DNA of 64,000 nucleotides from Arthrobacter sp. OY3WO11 (lineage in GTDB: Bacteria > Actinomycetota > Actinomycetes > Actinomycetales > Micrococcaceae). The stretch spans positions 380,156 through 444,155 of the forward strand of contig NZ_LWLP01000001.1 in NCBI RefSeq assembly GCF_001641125.1, given 5' to 3'. Position numbers and translations under genes: made by a program. The notes below the pieces were generated by a model, which saw nothing but the letters and a program-made list of their open reading frames with translations, had not been told where the DNA came from and ran no database searches. Shown in pieces: positions 8,031 through 16,490 of this stretch (its first letter is position 1; the number at the start of each line of letters is the position of its first letter).

Positions 8031-8995
8031 ACGCCGCCGTCGGCAAGGCAGGCCGGATCGTCGTCGTCGGCTCCCTGAATGCCGACCTCACCATCTACTG
8101 CGAACGCCTTCCGCTCCCCGGCGAGACGGTGCACGGCAACGGCTTCGCGGTGAACCCGGGCGGGAAGAGCGCCAACCAGGCTGTTGCGGCGAGCCGGCTG
8201 GGCGGGAGCGTCAGCCTGGTGGGCGCGGTGGGGGAGGACCCCAACGGCGCCATGCTGCTGTCCTCCGCCGCCCGTGCCGGGGTGGACGTCGGGCGTGTCC
8301 GCACAGCGTCCGAGCCCACGGGCGTGGCGGTCATCGCGGTGGATGCCGGCGGCGAGAACAACATCATCATCTCGGCCGGCGCCAACGGCACCCTGTCGCC
8401 GGCGGACGTGGCGGAGGCGTCGGACGTCCTGGAACAGGCCGCCGTCGTCTGCCTTTGCCTGGAGGTGGGCATGGAAACGGTGCTGGCGGCCGCACAGGCA
8501 GGGCACGACGCCGGTGCAACAGTTCTGCTCAATCTCTCGCCGTACGGCGAGGTGCCGGAGGAACTGACCGCGCTCACGGATGTCCTGCTGGTCAACGCCC
8601 ATGAGGCCGCATTGTTCCTGGGCGACGGTGCGGCCGTTCCGGGCCCCGACGCGCCCGATTTTGACTGGAATGCAGTCAGGCAGCGGTTCTCGGAAAGGGG
8701 GATCCGGCAGGTGCTGGTGACTCTCGGTTCGCAGGGCTCGGTGGTGCTGGACTCTGCTGCTCCCGAGGGTTCCCGGATGGCCCGGATTGCGCCCACCGCG
8801 GTCAAGGCCGTGGACACCACCGGCGCCGGCGATGCCTTCACCGGTGCCGTCGCCGTCCGGCTGGCCGCCGGCGACGCGCTCGCTGGGGCGGCTGCGTATG
8901 CGTCCGTGGCTGCGGCCCTGGCCACCACCCGGAAGGGCACGCAGGCTGCGTACCCGGATTCGGCTGACGTGCAGCGGGTGCTCGCTGCGCATTGA
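8027..8995 (+). CDS. rbsK: Ribokinase (PfkB family)
   Basis: Phosphorylates ribose to ribose 5-phosphate using ATP. 322 residues with the PfkB signatures: the N-terminal GSLNADL, the GGKSANQAVAASRLG substrate loop, and the C-terminal DTTGAGDAF with the catalytic aspartate. It follows the MFS gene with a 4-bp overlap and ends the nucleoside operon. GSLNAD and GGKSANQA are closer to ribokinase than to fructokinase or adenosine kinase, and the upstream nucleoside hydrolase supplies ribose. Confidence 0.9.
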   Translation: MNAAVGKAGRIVVVGSLNADLTIYCERLPLPGETVHGNGFAVNPGGKSANQAVAASRLGGSVSLVGAVGEDPNGAMLLSSAARAGVDVGRVRTASEPTGVAVIAVDAGGENNIIISAGANGTLSPADVAEASDVLEQAAVVCLCLEVGMETVLAAAQAGHDAGATVLLNLSPYGEVPEELTALTDVLLVNAHEAALFLGDGAAVPGPDAPDFDWNAVRQRFSERGIRQVLVTLGSQGSVVLDSAAPEGSRMARIAPTAVKAVDTTGAGDAFTGAVAVRLAAGDALAGAAAYASVAAALATTRKGTQAAYPDSADVQRVLAAH

Positions 8996-9047
8996 GTGCT
9001 CCGTAACTGCCGTTTTCATGGGTCAAAACGGCGCGTACGGAGCACTC
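8994..9047. terminator. Large nested inverted repeat between convergent genes
   Basis: Outer arms GAGTGCTCCGTA (8994-9005) and TACGGAGCACTC (9036-9047) enclose inner arms GCCGTTTT (9009-9016) and AAAACGGC (9025-9032). The left arm begins within the ribokinase stop codon, and the SDR stop on the other strand is 19 bp beyond, so it is placed as a bidirectional terminator. A diverged relative lies at 14461-14522. Confidence 0.7.
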
Positions 9048-9065
9048 GATGAAACCTCGGTGCCC

Positions 9066-9929
9066 CTAACCCGCGTTGTAGCTCCCGCCGTCGTGCTTTC
9101 CGCCGGGTGCCCCCGGAACTTCGGCGGGGCGCCCGGTGAAACGGTCCATGGTCCGGTTGATGCCCAGCACGTCCATGACCCGGTCGAAGGCCCCGACCGG
9201 CAGCAGCCGGGCCGCGGGGACCAGGTTCACCAAGGGCGGGAGGACCAGCTTCTGGCGCCCGTTTTCGACGGCGTCCAGCACCTTGGCCGCCACGGCCTCC
9301 TCCTTGAGGATGGGGAGCAGGCGCGGGAACCGGGTCCGTACGCCGTCGAACATGCCGGTATCGATGTAATAGGGGCAGACCACCAGGGTGTTGACGCCGG
9401 TCCTTCCCGCCCGCAGCTCGGCGCGCAAGGACTCGTTGAAGCCGAACGCCGCGAATTTGCTGGCTGAATAGTCGGTCTGCCGCGCGACGCCCACCAGGCC
9501 GGCCGCGCTGGCAACTGTCACAACTGTGCCGCGGCCGCGGGCGGCCATGCCGGGGAGGAATGCGCGGGTTACCCAGTACAGTGCCAGGACATTGACGTTG
9601 AAAGTCCGTTCAATGTCCTTGTCGGCAGCGTCCAGGAGCAGTTTGCCCGTGACCACGCCGGCGTTGTTGACCAGCACGTCCACCTGGCCGGCAACCGCGG
9701 CCGCCGTCTGCACGGCCTCCCTGTCCGCCACGTTCACGGTCTGCGCCTCCGCCAGGCCGCCGGTGCTGCGGATTTCATCGCGGACGTTCCTGCCGCCGTC
9801 GGCCGATACGTCCCAGATGACCACCCGCGCACCCCGCCGTGCAGCCGCCAACGCCATGCGGCGGCCCAGCCCGCTGCCGCCGCCGGTGATGAGCACTGTG
9901 CTGCCGGAGAGCGGCGTCCCGCCGGCCAT
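9066..9929 (-). CDS. SDR family oxidoreductase
   Basis: 287 residues, classical short-chain dehydrogenase. NAD(P)-binding GGGSGLGR near the N-terminus, DVLVNNAGVV, the catalytic serine in VASAAG, and YSASK with catalytic Tyr and Lys. The C-terminal extension (PPLVNLVPAARLLPVG) is typical of the retinol-dehydrogenase-like SDR group, which oxidises lipophilic alcohols. Its ATG overlaps the stop of the aldehyde dehydrogenase upstream by one base, so the pair may act as an alcohol to aldehyde to acid couple. The substrate is unknown. Confidence 0.88.
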   Translation of the reverse strand: MAGGTPLSGSTVLITGGGSGLGRRMALAAARRGARVVIWDVSADGGRNVRDEIRSTGGLAEAQTVNVADREAVQTAAAVAGQVDVLVNNAGVVTGKLLLDAADKDIERTFNVNVLALYWVTRAFLPGMAARGRGTVVTVASAAGLVGVARQTDYSASKFAAFGFNESLRAELRAGRTGVNTLVVCPYYIDTGMFDGVRTRFPRLLPILKEEAVAAKVLDAVENGRQKLVLPPLVNLVPAARLLPVGAFDRVMDVLGINRTMDRFTGRPAEVPGAPGGKHDGGSYNAG

Positions 9930-11509
9930 CAGCGCAGCCGTCCCATCAGCGTGAGGGCGCCCTTGACCAGCCTGGTGTACCGCTGGTTGGTCATGCCGGG
10001 CGGAGGTCCCACGGGAACCAGCCGCTGCTGGGCTACTGTTTGGGCTTCCGTGTACTTGAGGATTCCTTCCTTCCCGTGGCGCCGCCCCACGCCGGAATCC
10101 TTCATCCCGCCCATGGGGGCATCATGGGACGCCCACGCAGCGGAGTAGCCGTCGTTGATGTTGACCGTGCCGGCGAGCAGGCGCCGCCCTACTTCCTGGC
10201 CGTGCCGCGCGGACCAGACGCTGGCATTGAGTCCATAGTGGGAGTCGTTGGCGAGGGCCACAGCCTCGTCGTTGTCCTCCACCTGGTAGACCGCCACCAC
10301 GGGCCCGAACGTCTCCTCCCGTGCAACCACCATCTCCCCGGTGACGCCGGTAAGGATGGTGGGTTCGTAGAAGTACGGGCCAAGGTCCGGCCGGGGGCGC
10401 CCGCCCGTGATCACGCGGGCGCCCTTAGCCCGCGCGTCCTCCACATGCGCGCTGACCCGCTCCAGCTGCCGTAGGCCGGTCAGCGAGCCCATATCGATGT
10501 CCCAGCCCGGGCCGGAACCCAGACGGATCGCTTCCACGTGGTCAGTGAAGGTTGCCAGGAAGTCCTCGAAGACCGCGCGATGGACGTAGATGCGCTCCAT
10601 GCTGATGCACAGCTGGCCGGAATTGGAGAAGCAGCCCTGCGCGGCACCCCTGGCCGCCTTGTCGAGGTCCGCGTCGGCGAGGACCAGCGTGGCATTCTTC
10701 CCGCCCAGCTCACCCGAGAAGCCGATCAGCCGCCCGGCGCACTGCTGTGCCACCACCTTCCCGGTTTCCGAGGATCCCGTGAACATGAGGAAGTCCACGC
10801 CGCCGATCAGCGACGGACCCAGCTTCGGCCCGTCCCCGGTCACTATCTGGAACAGGTCCCGGGGAAGCCCGGCTTCCCGCAGCAGCTCCAGGGCGAGCAG
10901 TGCCGTGAAAGGGGTCTGGGAATCTGGTTTGAGGACGCAGGCGTTGCCGGCCAGCAGGGCGGGGATCGCGTCCGAGACGGCAAGGGTCAGCGGGTAGTTC
11001 CACGGGCTGATGATGCCAACCACGCCTTTGGGGATCCGGTACTCGACTGTCTGCGTCAGGCCCGGTGCCGCGCCGGCGCGGCGGGCCGGGCGGAGGAAGC
11101 GTTCGGCCTTGCGCTGGTAGTAGCCGGCAGTCAGGGCGGCATCCGCGAGTTCCTCGAACGCATTGAGCCGCGACTTCCCGCTTTCCGCCTGGACCAGGTC
11201 CAGGATCTCCGCCTCCCGCTGGAGCAGCAGCGCGTGGAACCGCCGGACGACGGCGCAGCGCTCGCGGAGGGGAACGGCGGCCCATTCCCGCTGGGCTGCC
11301 CGGGCGCTGTCGACGGCGGCCGCGACATCGTCCGGCGTGCAGACGGGGACTGCGCCCACCAGGCTGCCGTCCAGCGGGGAATGGGAAGCCTGGGTTGGCC
11401 GGCCCGGTCCGCAGGTTACCAGGTCCGGCAGGTGGGAAAGAACCTCAGGCACGGCAAGCTTTCGGCCGGTTGCTGCCGGCGTGGTTCCCGGCTGGGTGGT
11501 GCTGATCAT
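9929..11509 (-). CDS. NAD(P)-dependent aldehyde dehydrogenase, succinate-semialdehyde type
   Basis: About 526 residues of the ALDH superfamily. Key motifs are SPWNYPLTL (cofactor site), GELGGKN with the general-base Glu, and SNSGQLCISMERI with the catalytic Cys, then ETFGPVVAVY. ATG 11509 (MISTTQ) is preferred over a TTG seven codons upstream because AAGGGGACC precedes it. The sequence resembles enzymes annotated as succinic semialdehyde dehydrogenase, but ALDH specificity is hard to read. Coupled to the SDR gene downstream; the GYD-domain gene lies 78 bp upstream in the same direction. Confidence 0.88.
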   Translation of the reverse strand: MISTTQPGTTPAATGRKLAVPEVLSHLPDLVTCGPGRPTQASHSPLDGSLVGAVPVCTPDDVAAAVDSARAAQREWAAVPLRERCAVVRRFHALLLQREAEILDLVQAESGKSRLNAFEELADAALTAGYYQRKAERFLRPARRAGAAPGLTQTVEYRIPKGVVGIISPWNYPLTLAVSDAIPALLAGNACVLKPDSQTPFTALLALELLREAGLPRDLFQIVTGDGPKLGPSLIGGVDFLMFTGSSETGKVVAQQCAGRLIGFSGELGGKNATLVLADADLDKAARGAAQGCFSNSGQLCISMERIYVHRAVFEDFLATFTDHVEAIRLGSGPGWDIDMGSLTGLRQLERVSAHVEDARAKGARVITGGRPRPDLGPYFYEPTILTGVTGEMVVAREETFGPVVAVYQVEDNDEAVALANDSHYGLNASVWSARHGQEVGRRLLAGTVNINDGYSAAWASHDAPMGGMKDSGVGRRHGKEGILKYTEAQTVAQQRLVPVGPPPGMTNQRYTRLVKGALTLMGRLR

Positions 11510-11587
11510 CGTGGTCCCCTTTGGCGGCAATGTAATTCCCGAGCCTAGCCGCAGAAGGGCATGTGGGTCCGGCTGCGCCCGGGAAGT

Positions 11588-11914
11588 TCAGGCGCCGGGA
11601 GGCCGGTACTTGATCTCACCGGCTTTCTGCAGGGCTTCCATGGTCTCCTCCACACTCATCAGCACCGTGGTTTCAAACGTGCTCAGCGCACCGCCCCCGC
11701 TGATGGCCAGTGCAACCGCCGCCATGGAAACGTTGTCCGGTGCTTCCCACAGGTTGTAGCCATCGTGGCTCCCAAAGGCATACCAGAATCCGTGCAGCTT
11801 TCCGCCTACCGATTCGATGTACGCCTGCGCCGCTTTCCGCCGGTCCTCGGGGTTGTTGATCAGCCGGCCCCAGGTCTCCGGTGTGTAGCTGAACCTTGAT
11901 AAATACAGTGGCAT
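11588..11914 (-). CDS. GYD domain protein
   Basis: 108 residues. Matches the small GYD family: it starts with MPLYLSRFSYTPETW, has AYIESVGGKLHGFWYAFG and the family-naming segment SHDGYNLWEAPDN, and ends near a C-terminal helix. These proteins have a ferredoxin-like dimeric fold and no established function. It precedes the aldehyde dehydrogenase on the same strand and may share its transcript. Confidence 0.85.
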   Translation of the reverse strand: MPLYLSRFSYTPETWGRLINNPEDRRKAAQAYIESVGGKLHGFWYAFGSHDGYNLWEAPDNVSMAAVALAISGGGALSTFETTVLMSVEETMEALQKAGEIKYRPPGA

Positions 11915-12019
11915 TTTCCTGTCCCTTCATTGAGTTCTGGAGTGCGGATTTACCCAGAATGGCAGTGCGCGGATGGCACGGCAACGGGCTTTGTCATTGG
12001 CTGGCGGTACGCTCGGCAC

Positions 12020-12820
12020 ATGGTGCAGCGGCATAGGCATTACTACGGTGAAGACCCCAGCCAGTGGGGTGAGCTGTTCCTCCCTGACCTGCCCGACGGC
12101 GGTGCCCACCGGGGTGTGGTGGTGGTGATCCACGGGGGTTACTGGCGGTCGAAGTACGGGGCGGAGCTGGGGGAGCCGCTGGCTGGGGACCTCGCCGCAC
12201 ACGGAATGGCGGCCTGGAACCTGGAGTACCGCCGGGCAGGAAACGGCGGCGGCTGGCCGCATACCTTCCAGGACATCCTGGCGGGCATCAACAAACTGCA
12301 GGATTTGGCCGGTCCCCATGCCCTGGACCTGGCCAAGGTAGTGGCGCTGGGCCACTCCGCTGGAGGGCACCTCGCGGTGTGGGCGGCTGGGCGCGACCGG
12401 CTGCCCCGGCTGGGGCTGGAAGCCGAGCGCCGTGAGGTTGGGTTGAAGGACGGCGGCGTCCGCCTCACCGGGGTGGTGAGCCAGTCCGGCGTGCTGAACC
12501 TCGCGGAAGCGGAGAGGTTGCACCTCAGCGATGGTGCGGTGGCCAACTTCCTTGGCGGGCCGCCGTCGGAAATCCCCGGCCGGTACCGGTACGCGGACCC
12601 CATGGCCGCGCTCCCGCTGGACGTTCCCGTCTGTGCCGTCCATGCCACGAAGGATGAGGACGTGCCGCTGGCGATGTCCACCTCCTATGTGGAGGCGGCC
12701 CGGTCCGGGCCCGTGCCGGCGCAGCTCGTGACGGTGCCCGGGGACCATTTCGCTTTGATCAATCCCCGTTCACCGGCCTACGAAACCTGCCGCGAGCTTG
12801 TCAGGGAGCTGATGCGCTGA
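12020..12820 (+). CDS. Alpha/beta hydrolase, kynurenine-formamidase-like
   Basis: 266 residues from ATG 12020; an in-frame start at 11930 would add an unconvincing extension. The HGGYW box forms the oxyanion hole, and GHSAGGHLA carries the nucleophilic Ser. An acidic residue in ATKDEDVP and the His in PGDHFALINP complete a catalytic triad. HGGxW plus GxSAGG is the signature of the kynurenine formamidase and hormone-sensitive-lipase-like group. No other tryptophan-catabolic gene is nearby, so the real substrate is open. Confidence 0.85.
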   Translation: MVQRHRHYYGEDPSQWGELFLPDLPDGGAHRGVVVVIHGGYWRSKYGAELGEPLAGDLAAHGMAAWNLEYRRAGNGGGWPHTFQDILAGINKLQDLAGPHALDLAKVVALGHSAGGHLAVWAAGRDRLPRLGLEAERREVGLKDGGVRLTGVVSQSGVLNLAEAERLHLSDGAVANFLGGPPSEIPGRYRYADPMAALPLDVPVCAVHATKDEDVPLAMSTSYVEAARSGPVPAQLVTVPGDHFALINPRSPAYETCRELVRELMR

Positions 12821-12870
12821 GCGCAGCGGAGGCACAAAACGGCGCGCCGGCCTGCAGTAAAGTGGCGGCC

Positions 12871-13444
12871 ATGGACATTCCCTGGCAGCACGGTACCTGG
12901 ACCAACCCGCCCGTTTCCGCCGGAGCAGGGCACGGATCTGCTGGTCACTGCCAAGGAGGGCAGCGACGCCTGGCGGGTTACGTCGTACGGCTTTATTCAT
13001 GACAGCGAGCACGCGCTTCTGGCGCCATTCCCGCAGGATTCCGCCGTGGAGGTGGAATTCACCGCAGGCTTCTCCGAGCAGTTCGACCAGGCCGGGATCT
13101 TCGTGCGCGTTTCCGCCGAGCGGTGGGTCAAGGCCGGCGTCGAATTCGCCGACGGGGCCTGCCAAGTGGGGGCGGTGGTCACCGACGGGATGTCTGACTG
13201 GTCCCTGGCCCCGGTTCCGGCCTGGAAGGAAAGCCGGGTGCTCGTCCGGATCAGCCGCAGCGGCGACGCACTGACCATACGGGCCAAGGCAGGGGACGGC
13301 GCCCTGCAGTTGATCCGGGTGGTTCCGCTCGATCCTGCGGAGGAAGCCTACGCTGGCCCCTTCGTGTGTGCCCCCACCAGGGAGGGGCTGACCGTGCCCT
13401 TCCATGCCTGGCGGACCACGGAACCCGACGGCGCCCTGCACTGA
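12871..13444 (+). pseudogene. DUF1349 family protein, frameshifted near its N-terminus
   Basis: The ATG at 12871 opens MDIPWQHGTWTNPP, a plausible DUF1349 N-terminus, but this frame stops at about 13002. From about 12920 the +1 frame reads EQGTDLLVTAKEGSDAWRVT, SYGFIHDSEHALLAP and then a full DUF1349 body to 13444 (FDQAGIFVRVSAERWVKAGV). The downstream frame has no ATG or GTG before 13046. One base gain or loss between about 12912 and 12925 separates the halves. It is either an inactivated gene, a sequencing error or, less likely, recoding. The intact family is about 190 residues with a concanavalin-like fold and unknown function. Confidence 0.8.
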
Positions 13445-13505
13445 CGCCGCCCACCTGCCGGAAATCGTCACGGACCGGCGTCGGCCAACCTCTTTCTGGC
13501 AGAGT

Positions 13506-14450
13506 ATGACCATGCTCACTGTTATTGGCGAAGGCCTTGTTGACGTTGTCCAGCGCGCCTCGGGGATTGAAGCACACGTGGGCGGCAGCCCGCTGAACGT
13601 GGCGGTGGGCCTGGCCCGCCTTGACCACCCGGTGCAGTTCATCGGCCGGTACGGCCGCGACGCCTACGGCGATTCCGTTGCGGCGCACCTGCGCGCCAGC
13701 TCCGTGATGATTCCAATGGGCCCGGATGACCTGCCCACCAGCGTGGCCACCGCCTTGATTGACGACGACGGCGCCGCCACCTACACGTTCGACCTCACCT
13801 GGGAGCTTCCCGGCATCGCCGACAGGCTTGCGTTCATGCTGCAGGGCACCACGCTGCTGCACACCGGCTCGATTGCCACCATGCTGGCGCCGGGTGCAAC
13901 CGACGTGCTGGCCGCCGTCGAGCACGCCCACCCGCACGCCACCATCAGCTTCGACCCCAACTGCCGGCCCAGCATCATCACCGATGTGGACTACGCGCGC
14001 CGGCACACGGAGAAGTTCGTGACCCTGGCGGACGTGGTCAAAGCCTCCGATGAGGATCTCGCCTGGCTGTACCCGGACATGGACGTGCTGGATGCCGCGC
14101 GCCGCTGGTTGTCGCTGGGCGGATCCGAGGGGCCGGCAATGGTGGTGGTCACGCGCGGCGCCGAAGGGCCCTGGGGAGTGTGCCACGCCGGTGAAGCCAA
14201 AGTGCCGGCACCCCGGGTTGACGTGGCGGACACCGTGGGTGCAGGGGATTCTTTCATGGCGGCGCTGCTGTCCGGCCTGGTGGACCGCGGCCTGGACGGC
14301 GCGCAGAACCGGAAGGACCTGCGCGAGCTGCCGGCGGAAGGGCTTGCTGAGCTCCTGGCGCATGCTGCCCGGGCCGCCGCGGTGACGGTTTCCCGGCCTG
14401 GTGCCAACCCGCCCACGCGGGCGGAGCTGGACGCAGTCCTGGGGGAGTAG
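13506..14450 (+). CDS. PfkB family carbohydrate kinase (fructokinase-like)
   Basis: 314 residues. N-terminal VIGEGLVDVV, the GGSPLNVAVGLARL substrate loop, FDPNCRPSI and the C-terminal DTVGAGDSF with the catalytic Asp define a sugar kinase; GGSPLNVAVGLARL is the fructokinase-like version. ATG 13506 and ATG 13512 are both possible, two codons apart, and neither has a strong ribosome binding site. It is the last rightward gene before a convergent inverted repeat. Fructose is a reasonable substrate given the fructan genes farther right, but there is no operon link. Confidence 0.87.
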   Translation: MTMLTVIGEGLVDVVQRASGIEAHVGGSPLNVAVGLARLDHPVQFIGRYGRDAYGDSVAAHLRASSVMIPMGPDDLPTSVATALIDDDGAATYTFDLTWELPGIADRLAFMLQGTTLLHTGSIATMLAPGATDVLAAVEHAHPHATISFDPNCRPSIITDVDYARRHTEKFVTLADVVKASDEDLAWLYPDMDVLDAARRWLSLGGSEGPAMVVVTRGAEGPWGVCHAGEAKVPAPRVDVADTVGAGDSFMAALLSGLVDRGLDGAQNRKDLRELPAEGLAELLAHAARAAAVTVSRPGANPPTRAELDAVLGE

Positions 14451-14460
14451 GCAACTGGTG

Positions 14461-14522
14461 CATCGACTGCTCCACAAGTGCCGTTTTGAGTGACCAAAAA
14501 GACACCTGCGGATCAATCGATG
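14461..14522. terminator. Degenerate copy of the convergent-gene inverted repeat
   Basis: Begins CATCGACTGCTCC and ends TCGATG, with TGCCGTTTTGAG in the middle. These blocks match, with changes, the element at 8994-9047 read on its reverse strand (CATCGAGTGCTCC, GCCGTTTTGA). It again sits between two convergent stop codons (14450 and 14535), so a bidirectional terminator role is likely although pairing is imperfect. Confidence 0.5.
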
Positions 14523-14534
14523 GAGCTTCGCGCG

Positions 14535-15722
14535 CTACTCCTTCCCCAGCCCCGCGGCCGAGGTCTTGGCTCCGGTTACGCCGTTGAGCGCGGCCAGGTC
14601 GAAGATGCCGTTGATATCGGCCTGCTTGGTGGTGCCGGCAGCGACGCCGTCGGCCAGGAGCTTTTCGTACGTTCCGGCCAGCGGGTCCACGGTGAACACA
14701 ATGTTCTTGAGGGAGCGGTCAATGACGTCGGCCTTCAGCTCGGCGCCCGCGGCTTCCTTGAGGGCGGCGTTAATGACGCTGGCCTTTTCGCCGTCGGCCG
14801 CATCGTTCAGCCATTCGACTGACTTCACATGGCCCTTGAGCAGCGCCTTCACAGTGTCCGGGTGTTCCGCTGCGAATTTCTGGTTGACGATCAGGATGGT
14901 GGTGGGGAACTCGCCCGGTTTGCCGGACAGCGAGCCGTCCCAGAGGTCCTTTTCGTCCACCAGTACCTTGGCGCCGGCGGTGAGCACCAGGCGTGAGGCC
15001 CAGGGCTCAGGCAGCCACGCGCCGTCGAGCTTTCCGTCCTGGAAGAGCTTCAAGGTCTGTGCGTTCTCGGTCGGGTTGATGGCCACGTCACCGCTGCCGT
15101 CCACGTTGGTCTTGTAGCCCTGGGAGGCCAGCCAGGCGCGGAGGGCAACGTCCTGCGTGCCGCCGAGCTGCGGGGAAGCAAGGGTCTTGCCCTTAAGGTC
15201 CGCGGCGGAACTGATCTCCGGCTTGACCACCAGCTGGGCGCCGCCGGCCGCAGCGCCGGCGATGATGTTCACCGATTCGCCGCCGCTCTTCACGAACGAG
15301 TTGATGGCGGGGTTCGGGCCAATGTACGTGGCATCGATGGCACCCGCGTTCAGTGCCTCGATCGCGGCCGGGCCGGCGTTGAACACCTGGGTGCTGAGTT
15401 TGGTGCCGCCGAGCTCCTCCGCGATGTAGCCCTGGCTGACCCCCACCAGGGCGGGGGCGTGGGTGACGTTGCCGAAGTAGCCCAGTTTCAGCTCCGCGGC
15501 CGGGTTGGCGGCGGGGGCGGCTTCCTGGACTGCGGCAGGGCCGCCGCTGTTCACGGCGGAGGCGACGGCGGCGCCCCCGCCAATGAGGGCAAGGATGCCG
15601 ACGGCGATTCCCACCTTCAGGCCGCGCGGGCGTTTGGGAGCGGCGGACTGGCCGGCCACGATGCGGGTGGAGCTTTGCTGGCTCTGGGAGCTCTTGGGGC
15701 TCTGGCTTGAGGGATCTGACAC
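14535..15722 (-). CDS. ABC transporter substrate-binding protein, sulfonate/nitrate type (SsuA-like)
   Basis: 395 residues. The C-terminal 310 match the SsuA/NMT1 binding-protein fold: LKLGYFGNVTHAPALVGV, EALNAGAIDATYIGPNPA, and GAWLPEPWASRLV. Instead of a lipobox, the N-terminus has a 35-residue Ser/Gln-rich cytoplasmic segment and one hydrophobic helix (VGIAVGILALIGGGAAVASA), so it is probably membrane anchored. No permease or ATPase lies beside it. The likely substrate class is an alkanesulfonate or a related organosulfur compound. A structured candidate leader lies about 85 bp upstream. Confidence 0.85.
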   Translation of the reverse strand: MSDPSSQSPKSSQSQQSSTRIVAGQSAAPKRPRGLKVGIAVGILALIGGGAAVASAVNSGGPAAVQEAAPAANPAAELKLGYFGNVTHAPALVGVSQGYIAEELGGTKLSTQVFNAGPAAIEALNAGAIDATYIGPNPAINSFVKSGGESVNIIAGAAAGGAQLVVKPEISSAADLKGKTLASPQLGGTQDVALRAWLASQGYKTNVDGSGDVAINPTENAQTLKLFQDGKLDGAWLPEPWASRLVLTAGAKVLVDEKDLWDGSLSGKPGEFPTTILIVNQKFAAEHPDTVKALLKGHVKSVEWLNDAADGEKASVINAALKEAAGAELKADVIDRSLKNIVFTVDPLAGTYEKLLADGVAAGTTKQADINGIFDLAALNGVTGAKTSAAGLGKE

Positions 15723-15806
15723 TGGAATTCCTTTGCTGGGGCGGATGCTGAGACGAGGTTATGGAGCGCCCGGCAGCGCCGCAATCGATTCCGTAGCGGG
15801 CGTTCA

Positions 15807-15866
15807 CGGGACGTCGTGGTAGCTCAACGGGGAGTAGCACAGCGACAAGAAACGTCGCGGGACGTC
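15807..15866. promoter_or_regulatory. Structured segment upstream of the SsuA-like gene
   Basis: CGGGACGTC occurs twice (15807-15815, 15858-15866). Since GACGTC is self-complementary, the two copies can pair and enclose a GCGAC/GTCGC stem (15842-15846 and 15854-15858) with a 7-base loop, plus a second arm around 15819-15840. The shape resembles a three-way junction in the 5' leader of the leftward gene. No known riboswitch consensus was recognised. The rest of 15723-15969 shows no gene. Confidence 0.4.
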
Positions 15867-15969
15867 TTTTTCCAGGGCGCCTGTAGGGGTGCCCCCTGTG
15901 CAATGAGTCCCAGGGGTCGCCGGTCCCGGGGGTCTGTTTCCCAGCTCTTAAGCGGACGTACGATCAGGC

Positions 15970-16428
15970 ATGGAAAAGCTGAAATTTGAGGTGAAGATCA
16001 ACGCTCCCGCCCGAACCGTCTGGGCCACGATGCTCGATGATGCCACGTACCGGGAATGGACGAGTGCCTTCAGCGAGACAGGTTCCTTCTATGAGGGCGA
16101 CTGGAACACGGGCAGCGAGATTCGGTTCCTCGGCCCGGACGGTGAGGGGTCCGTGGGAGGGATGATCGCAACAGTTGAGGAAAGCAGGCCGCATGAGTTC
16201 GTCTCCCTGCGATATCTCGGCCAAATCGTCGGTGGTGTGGAGGACAGGACCAGCGATGCGGCGAAGGAATTCATCGGAGCCCACGAAAACTATTCATTCA
16301 CCGAAGCCGACGGCATCACGAAAGTCGAGGTCGAGGTTGAGAGCGTGGATGAGTGGGCGGCCATGCTGAATGACACTTGGCCCGTGGCTCTCGCCAAACT
16401 CAAGGACCTCGCCGAAGCTCGGGCCTGA
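15970..16428 (+). CDS. SRPBCC/AHSA1-like lipid-binding-fold protein
   Basis: 152 residues. The opening EVKINAPARTVWATMLDDATYREW is the standard first strand and helix of the START/SRPBCC fold (compare activator of Hsp90 ATPase homologs), followed by GSFYEGDWNTGSEIRFLG and a C-terminal helix (TWPVALAKLKDLAEA). These proteins bind hydrophobic ligands or polyketide-like substrates; no function can be assigned. It is a single gene with no evident operon partner. Confidence 0.85.
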   Translation: MEKLKFEVKINAPARTVWATMLDDATYREWTSAFSETGSFYEGDWNTGSEIRFLGPDGEGSVGGMIATVEESRPHEFVSLRYLGQIVGGVEDRTSDAAKEFIGAHENYSFTEADGITKVEVEVESVDEWAAMLNDTWPVALAKLKDLAEARA

Positions 16429-16490
16429 CTTAGCCACTCTCGACGGCCATGGACGGCCGTGGACGCTTGGACGGCTCAGGCAATGGCCGT

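Noticed and set aside
13046..13444. Separate short gene starting at GTG 13046
   Set aside because: Clear DUF1349 coding similarity continues upstream in the same frame to about 12920 and then in another frame to ATG 12871, so this is the remainder of a frameshifted gene.
15811..15866. tRNA gene
   Set aside because: A D-arm-like and an anticodon-arm-like part are visible, but there is no T-arm with TTCGA and position 33 of the loop is A instead of T.
15824..15903. Cysteine-rich leader peptide before the SsuA-like gene
   Set aside because: A short frame ending SCRCATPR exists on the minus strand, but no start codon with a ribosome binding site precedes it.
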